NCBI GenBank assembly: GCA_003135495.1
Contig: PLBX01000326.1
Span: 1 to 9,844, forward strand
Length of the DNA: 9,844 nucleotides
Source of the DNA: Acidobacteriaceae bacterium
GTDB taxonomy: Bacteria; Acidobacteriota; Terriglobia; Terriglobales; Acidobacteriaceae
Reading direction: 5' to 3'
Below are positions 5,978-9,844 of this stretch, piece by piece. Numbering within the stretch: position 1 is the stretch's first letter; each line of letters opens with the position of its first letter. The notes below the pieces were generated by a model. The model had not been told where the DNA came from and ran no database searches. It was given only the letters and a program-made list of their open reading frames with translations. The position numbers and the translations under genes were made by a program.

Positions 5978-6877
5978 ATGAAACGAATGTCATCGATTGT
6001 GCCAACATTTTTCGCATATCCCTCTTCGCCTGAACTTGTAGCTGAGACAGTAGAGCGCGCCGTAGACAATTTGAAGGAGAAGTCAGGCGTAACGGTTGTT
6101 CACACTTGGCGAGAAACTGATATCGCTGGCCGTTTTGTTGCTGAACAAGTGTTGAACAAGATAAGTGACGCCTCGGCTTTGATGGCAGATATTACGCAAC
6201 TTAATTTCAATGTGGCATATGAACTGGGATTTGCGCTCGCGAAGGGGAAAAGGGTTGTTCTGACCCGCCACAAGGGAGTTCAAGCCAAACACCCCCTTGC
6301 TGCAGACGTTGGAATCTTCGACACGCTCGGCTATCTTGAGTACCAGAACGCCACGGAGCTAGAAACTATCATTCGCGGCGTGACCGACCCCGCGCCCTCA
6401 CTCCGCAATGTCTATCCCCTCAATCAGAATGCTCCAGTTTACCTTATTGCGGCCCTTCTCCGAACTGACCAGGTAACGAGAATAATTTCTCGAGTTAAGA
6501 AGGCGCGGCTATTCTTCAGGAGTTTTGACCCGCAAGAATCTCCTCGACTCTCAGGAAGCGAGGGCTTCGAGCAGATTGCTCAGTCTTTTGGAGTTCTCCT
6601 CCACCTCCTGCCGGAACATATTTCAGATGCCTCTATTCACAATATACGAGTTGCATTTCTAGCGGGATTAGCAGAGGGTTTTGAAAAAGTATTGCTACTT
6701 TTGCAGGATGGCGAGGAACCGGTTCCGGTGGACTACCGCGATTTGGTTACCGTCTTCATGCACCCTTCCCAGATCGACGATGCAATTGCGGATTTTGCTC
6801 CCAAGGTCATGGAGGCTATGCAGGAGACGCGTTACTTTGCCAATCGACAAGGAACAGAGTCTTCTCGAAAGGCTTAG
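5978..6877 (+). CDS. TIR / nucleoside 2-deoxyribosyltransferase-like protein with a second similar domain (putative defence effector)
   Basis: A 299-residue soluble protein, without signal peptide or membrane segment. Residues 9-98 have the TIR/NDT-type alpha-beta pattern: FFAYPSSPELVAETVERAV, HTWRETDIAGRFVAEQVL, KISDASALMADITQLNFNVA, then YELGFALAKGKRVVL. In these folds the Asp of ADIT, the Asn of NFNVAYELG and especially the Glu of YELG (E82) line the nucleotide pocket; the Glu is catalytic in N-glycosidases acting on nucleosides or NAD. Residues about 150-285 look like a second Rossmann-type unit (FGVLLHLLPEH; SIHNIRVAFLAGLAEGFEK; VPVDYRDLV) without that Glu motif, so it is perhaps regulatory. 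The 3' end overlaps the ATPase gene by about 41 bp, so the two are coupled. NAD or nucleotide cleavage upon infection is inferred from the fold and context; a nucleotide-sensing role without catalysis is the alternative. Confidence 0.75.
   Translation: MKRMSSIVPTFFAYPSSPELVAETVERAVDNLKEKSGVTVVHTWRETDIAGRFVAEQVLNKISDASALMADITQLNFNVAYELGFALAKGKRVVLTRHKGVQAKHPLAADVGIFDTLGYLEYQNATELETIIRGVTDPAPSLRNVYPLNQNAPVYLIAALLRTDQVTRIISRVKKARLFFRSFDPQESPRLSGSEGFEQIAQSFGVLLHLLPEHISDASIHNIRVAFLAGLAEGFEKVLLLLQDGEEPVPVDYRDLVTVFMHPSQIDDAIADFAPKVMEAMQETRYFANRQGTESSRKA
6822..6826 (+). promoter_or_regulatory. Internal ribosome site deciding a TTG start for the ATPase
   Basis: AGGAG lies inside the end of the TIR-like gene, 10 nt before TTG at 6837. 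It supports the TTG over the far-upstream ATG at 6681, whose extra 52 codons are an out-of-frame reading of the TIR-like gene. Confidence 0.6.
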
Positions 6878-8330
6878 TTTTGGCGCATCAGCAGCCGAGA
6901 ACGAATTTCGCGAGCTGTCGGGCTACTATTTGGATACCGATCAATTCCAGCGCGCATTACGTGGTGAAGTTCGACTCGTGGTGGGGCGGAAAGGTTCTGG
7001 CAAGACGGCAATATTCGCGCAGGTTAGAGATCGGACACGGCAAAACACCCAAAATATTGTTGTCGATCTTCGTCCAGACGGGTATCAGTTGCTCAAGTTT
7101 AAGGAAATGGTCTTGAAATATCTAGGACCAGGTGCCCTTGAGCATACGGTGACAGCTTTTTGGGAATACCTTCTGCTACTGGAAATATGCCACAAGCTTC
7201 TTCAGAAGGATCGTACGATGCACACCCGTGATCGCCGCCTGTTAGAACCTTACCGGCATCTAGCGTCCCTTTACGATTCTGACGAGTATGTAACCGAAGG
7301 AGACTTCTCCGAACGCCTTTCGGGCCTGTTGCAGCATATCACCGACGACTATCAAGCAAAGTATGGTGACGAATTCAATCGTACGCTGACACAACAAGAG
7401 ATCACTGAACTCTTATACCAACATGACGTGAATAAGCTGCGCGAACAGATTGTTGACTATCTAAGACTTAAGAACATGTTGTTCCTTCTGTTTGACAATC
7501 TCAATAAAGGGTGGCCGACCCATGGCTTGACTGCGACTGACGTCGCGATTCTGCGCGCTCTCCTTGAGGCTACGCGAAAACTGGAACGCCAACTTCAGCG
7601 GCGCGAGGTCAGGTGTTTTACGTTGGCATTTCTACGGAATGACGTTTATGAATTATTGGTTAGCGAAACTCCGGATCGCGGAAAAGAAGGCCGCGTAGCG
7701 CTCGATTGGTCAGATCCCGATCTCTTGCGAGAGGTCATTCGTCGTCGTCTTCTTTACAGTGACTTGCCAGAGCGACCCTTCAATGATCTTTGGCAGCGCA
7801 TTTGCGTCAGCCACATAGCTGGTGAAGAGTCGTCACAATATTTGATAGACCGCAGTTTGATGAGACCTAGAGCACTAATTGACCTTGCAAATCATTGTCG
7901 CGGATTTGCCGTTAATCTTGGGCATCCCAAGATGGAACCTGATGACATCAGGAAGGGGGTTCAGGCATTTTCGAGTGACTTAGTTAAAGAGATCGGGTAT
8001 GAGATTCGCGACGTTTTACCAGCAGCAGAGAATGTTTTGTATGCGTTTATTGACGAGCCGCAAACATTACCTGCCCGAAGCGTGCACGCATTGTTAGAGC
8101 GGGGCGGTATTCCGTCCACCATGACAGAGAATATCGTGAGCATACTTCTCTGGTACGGTGTCCTTGGCGTAAGACGTACTGACGGGACTGTCACGTATAT
8201 TTACACTGTAAATTATGAGATGCAAATACTAATGGGAATTATCCAAAAGCTTGAGTCGCAGGGTTTGGTTTATGTCGTAAATCCAGCCTTTGTCCCTGGT
8301 CTTCAGATACACGAGGATCGGCCGCGCTAA
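6837..8330 (+). CDS. P-loop ATPase resembling the Sll1717 family (STAND/KAP-like), partner of the TIR-like protein
   Basis: A 497-residue protein when started at TTG 6837. The N-terminal LLERLSFGASAAENEF and YYLDTDQF lead into Walker A VGRKGSGKTA (49-58). A hydrophobic strand MLFLLFD (214-220) followed by NLNKGW is the Walker B region; I recall D-L-D-K/R-x-W in relatives, so the second acidic residue is Asn here. FLRNDVYELL (266-275) resembles the sensor segment, and LMRPRALIDLA (341-351) a conserved Arg-rich lid motif. Residues about 395-470 look like a winged helix (AAENVLYAFID, ALLERGGI, SILLWYGVLGV). This layout matches what I know as the Sll1717-type P-loop ATPases, relatives of KAP and STAND NTPases often found in defence loci. 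It is cytoplasmic. It probably acts as sensor or switch for the upstream effector. It converges with the next minus-strand gene, 38 bp away, without a clear terminator. Confidence 0.8.
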   Translation: MPIDKEQSLLERLSFGASAAENEFRELSGYYLDTDQFQRALRGEVRLVVGRKGSGKTAIFAQVRDRTRQNTQNIVVDLRPDGYQLLKFKEMVLKYLGPGALEHTVTAFWEYLLLLEICHKLLQKDRTMHTRDRRLLEPYRHLASLYDSDEYVTEGDFSERLSGLLQHITDDYQAKYGDEFNRTLTQQEITELLYQHDVNKLREQIVDYLRLKNMLFLLFDNLNKGWPTHGLTATDVAILRALLEATRKLERQLQRREVRCFTLAFLRNDVYELLVSETPDRGKEGRVALDWSDPDLLREVIRRRLLYSDLPERPFNDLWQRICVSHIAGEESSQYLIDRSLMRPRALIDLANHCRGFAVNLGHPKMEPDDIRKGVQAFSSDLVKEIGYEIRDVLPAAENVLYAFIDEPQTLPARSVHALLERGGIPSTMTENIVSILLWYGVLGVRRTDGTVTYIYTVNYEMQILMGIIQKLESQGLVYVVNPAFVPGLQIHEDRPR

Positions 8331-8368
8331 AGCGATTTCACCCGTAAAGCCGTGCTGCCAAAAAATCG

Positions 8369-9064
8369 TCAGAGGAGTCCAAGTTGCCGTAAGACGGCTA
8401 CGAGTAATTTCAAGTTTGGTCTATGTGGTCTGCTACGTCCTGCGCGCAAATCGATTAGTGTCCTACGGGATAGGCCGCTCATCTCTACAAGACGGGACAG
8501 CGGTATTTTCTTAAGCGCGGGCAGAATCTTCGTCTGCCATTCATCCCGCCTCTGGTCCTGGTATTCCGTGTAGACACTTTGCTCCGAGTGGATCAGACCT
8601 GATTCCACTCCTTCCAGGCTGTTGGACTCCTTCCCGATGTATTTGATCTGCACGATCCGGACGTGACGGCGCTGTAGCAGGCCGATCGTTTGCTTGCTGC
8701 AGGTGTCCCCATTCGCGTCGGCACACTTCGATTCTGGATGGTATTCGTATTCAGTTAGAACGTCGCCGTACGTTTTCACGCGCGCGGTCTGTCGGTCGCC
8801 ATGCGACCCTGCTGTCGTGATCCAGTGTGCATCAAGCGGGAAGCGGTTAAGTAGCCGTTCCAGTTCCATGCGACAGAACGTCAGTTTTCGCAAGGAACCG
8901 TCACCCAGGAGGGCGCGGCGGAAGGATGGGGAAATGTAATCGTACCTCCCAGAACACTTATTTTCGTTCCATGTCGAATTTTCGCCCGCCTTGATTGCTT
9001 CCGGTACGCGAACGGTGGTCCAAAAGTACGGGGTAGACGGTATTGAGGAGGGCAGGCAACTCAC
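8369..9064 (-). CDS. Unrecognised protein with C-terminal helix-turn-helix
   Basis: A 231-residue frame starting at GTG (9064-9062). A TAG five codons upstream blocks extension, and there is no good ribosome site, so the front may be truncated. I do not recognise the family. Seen: an aromatic N-terminal block (TPYFWTTVRVPEAIKAGENS), a basic and helical middle (RKLTFCRMELERLLNRFPLD), a Cys pair (KCADANGDTC, 114 and 122), then LLQRRHVRIVQIKYIGKESN. The C-terminal VYTEYQDQRRDEWQTKILP is followed by a clear HTH: LSRLVEMSGLSRRTLIDLRA (about 189-208) and GRSRPHRPN. A C-terminal HTH after a long catalytic-looking region fits a replication, polymerase-like or DNA-processing protein better than a simple repressor; that is inference. 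It is convergent with the ATPase and divergent from the 58-aa gene. Confidence 0.65.
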   Translation of the reverse strand: MSCLPSSIPSTPYFWTTVRVPEAIKAGENSTWNENKCSGRYDYISPSFRRALLGDGSLRKLTFCRMELERLLNRFPLDAHWITTAGSHGDRQTARVKTYGDVLTEYEYHPESKCADANGDTCSKQTIGLLQRRHVRIVQIKYIGKESNSLEGVESGLIHSEQSVYTEYQDQRRDEWQTKILPALKKIPLSRLVEMSGLSRRTLIDLRAGRSRPHRPNLKLLVAVLRQLGLL

Positions 9065-9103
9065 GTTAGAGTTTGTCTATACTCCGCACAAAGATGATCC
9101 ATC
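9065..9103. promoter_or_regulatory. Short divergent intergenic region with a -10-like box and dyad
   Basis: TATACT (9078-9083) is one mismatch from the -10 consensus and points toward the 58-aa gene; no matching -35 was found. It lies inside a 16-bp dyad, GAGTTTGTCTATACTC (9069-9084; arms GAGT/ACTC). On the minus strand the overlapping TATAGA could serve the gene starting at 9064, giving an almost leaderless transcript. The HTH protein could bind here; this is speculative. Confidence 0.25.
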
Positions 9104-9280
9104 ATGGCAAAGGAAAAGTACGAATCCGAATTGAAGCGCCTCCGCTCAGAGCAAAACAAGACTCGGCAGGATGAAGTCTTCGGCGGTATGTCGCCAGCGG
9201 AACGTGCTAAATATGATGGAAAGGCGGAGCAGATTCACAGACTGGAAAGCGAAATCCGAAACAGACACTTCCCGAGCTGA
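9104..9280 (+). CDS. 58-residue charged, helical hypothetical protein
   Basis: The frame ATG 9104 to TGA 9278-9280 encodes a 58-residue protein beginning MAKEKYESELKRLRSEQNK and ending EIRNRHFPS. About 45 percent of residues are charged. Two helices (residues 3-23 and 31-53) with leucines spaced for coiled-coil or hairpin packing flank a GGMSPAER turn. The codon pattern looks coding and there is no competing frame. It is divergent from the HTH gene, and a hairpin overlaps its stop codon. The ribosome site is weak (AAAGATG, 8 nt upstream). I do not recognise a family; an antitoxin-like or small regulatory role is possible but unsupported. Confidence 0.55.
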   Translation: MAKEKYESELKRLRSEQNKTRQDEVFGGMSPAERAKYDGKAEQIHRLESEIRNRHFPS

Positions 9281-9292
9281 TCCATTCAGCTC
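9274..9292 (+). terminator. Perfect 7-bp hairpin overlapping the stop codon of the 58-aa gene
   Basis: GAGCTGA (9274-9280), loop TCCAT, TCAGCTC (9286-9292). The stop TGA is in the left arm. No T-run follows, so an intrinsic terminator is uncertain; it could be an mRNA-stabilising 3' end. Confidence 0.4.
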
Positions 9293-9670
9293 TACCAATT
9301 CCCGAGCAAAGCTAAAAAAGGTGTTTTAAAGTAAAAGGCGAGTAAGAGCTTGTGCTCGGTCGGGGCCTCCTTTCGCCGAGGATTATTGACAGCTATTTGG
9401 GAGCGGTCCCACACATTCACGGTAACTGTGGAAATATCGCCATTCAGTAACGAGGGCAGTTTCAAAACGCCCTACCTCCTATCCCCTCAATCATTTGACG
9501 GGTAGGTGTATACCGACGGCAAAAGTGCTACACCCAGGTTTTCGGGCTGATTCTATGTACTGAAGAGTTAACGTGCGGGTACGTTGGGCCGGGGGCTCGC
9601 GCGCTAGCGAGCGGCGGGCAATCGTAATTTCCATCCCCTACTTGGCTTGTGCCTGAGCCCGCGCCAATAG
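9281..9670. other. Non-coding, structured spacer
   Basis: About 390 bases without a supported gene. It contains GAGC/GCTC and CTCGG/CCGAG pairings around 9345-9382, a GGGC/GCCC stem at about 9451-9470, and the strong GCTCGC/GCGAGC hairpin at 9595-9612. A 47-codon minus-strand frame (9634-9491) starts right after GGGG, but the spacing is too short for a good ribosome site and I do not count it as a gene. The right end abuts an integrase fragment. Confidence 0.45.
9595..9612. repeat. Perfect 6-bp GC-rich inverted repeat
   Basis: GCTCGC (9595-9600), loop GCGCTA, GCGAGC (9607-9612). It is a stable hairpin in non-coding DNA 60-80 bp before the integrase fragment. It could be a structured attachment or terminator element; there is no T-run on either side. 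Confidence 0.4.
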
Positions 9671-9844
9671 ACGCGCAGCGCATCGAGCAGCTTCGGGCTG
9701 AGCTATATTCAGGTGTTGAAGCGAGGCTGGAGCATTGCAGAGACGCCCTATCCGAAGAAGGTTCTGCACCTGCCCGAGATCCTTAGCCAGGAGGAAGTCG
9801 CGCGTCTGATTGACGCGGCCGAGTTTCCCTTTCATCGCATCCTG
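9671..9844 (+). pseudogene. Tyrosine recombinase/integrase, internal fragment running off the right edge
   Basis: The plus frame after a stop at 9668-9670 reads LSYIQVLKRGWSIAETPYPK (from about 9698), then KVLHLPEILSQEEVARLIDA and AEFPFHRIL at the edge. The end of the core-binding domain, the linker PYPKKVLHLPEILSQEEV and the first helix of the catalytic domain are typical of XerD-like integrases. The N-terminal half is missing: the stop at 9668 and non-integrase sequence precede it, and GTG at 9713 or TTG at 9716 would give only a headless protein. The catalytic residues, if present, lie beyond the window. It is a third recombinase, separate from the fragments at 4838-5273. Confidence 0.75.

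Noticed and set aside
6681..6836. ATG 6681 as the ATPase start
   Set aside because: This part is the TIR-like gene read out of frame, and the TTG at 6837 has its own ribosome site.
9286..9310. tRNA D-arm-like sequence on the minus strand (GCTC...GGTAGAGC)
   Set aside because: No acceptor stem, anticodon stem or T-arm follows; the similarity comes from the simple hairpin at 9274-9292.
1..9844. CRISPR array
   Set aside because: No regularly spaced repeats of 24-40 bases; the only short-period arrays are the 12-bp repeats described.

Overview
The window looks like a mosaic accessory region of a soil bacterium. Acidobacteriota is my best guess. It rests on the style of the integrase remnants and of the small hypothetical at 5473-5676, plus a moderate GC content (roughly mid-50s percent by eye). 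No marker gene confirms the phylum. Five or so gene fragments are joined end to end with intact cargo genes between them, as expected of an integration hotspot that has been invaded and eroded repeatedly.

Layout. (1) 1-410: two broken chromosomal genes meet at about 210-232: the 3' part of a VTT/DedA-like membrane protein gene (minus) and an internal piece of a DUF2252 gene (plus). (2) 636-4737: a plus-strand module with a coiled-coil/winged-helix protein, then a tight cluster of phage-type terminase large subunit, ParB-like/DNA methyltransferase fusion and DUF5681 protein. No portal, capsid or tail gene is present. (3) 4767-5446: recombination debris comprising a tRNA-3'-end-like sequence, the catalytic C-terminal end of one tyrosine recombinase (minus), the core-binding domain of another (plus), and a frameshifted end of an IS3-family transposase (minus). 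(4) 5473-5676: a small minus-strand gene with an altered C-terminus. Upstream of it is a 300-base spacer with a three-unit 12-bp direct repeat. (5) 5978-8330: a two-gene operon, a tandem TIR/nucleoside-deoxyribosyltransferase-like protein overlapping a Sll1717-like P-loop ATPase. (6) 8369-9064 (minus): an unrecognised protein with a C-terminal helix-turn-helix. (7) 9104-9280: a 58-aa charged protein, divergent from the previous gene. (8) 9281-9690: non-coding, structured. (9) About 9671-9844: part of a third tyrosine recombinase (plus), running off the right edge.

The best candidate for an interesting system is 5978-8330. The first protein has an intact TIR/NDT-type motif set with a conserved Glu in the first domain, and a second domain of similar length without those residues. 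The partner is a STAND/KAP-like ATPase. The genes overlap by about 41 bp and sit among integrase wreckage, which is the usual setting of anti-phage defence islands. I infer that the ATPase senses or gates and the TIR-like protein is the nucleotide-consuming effector. This is not demonstrated. The terminase-methyltransferase-DUF5681 cluster is a second coherent unit and could be what remains of a packaging-related or satellite-like element.
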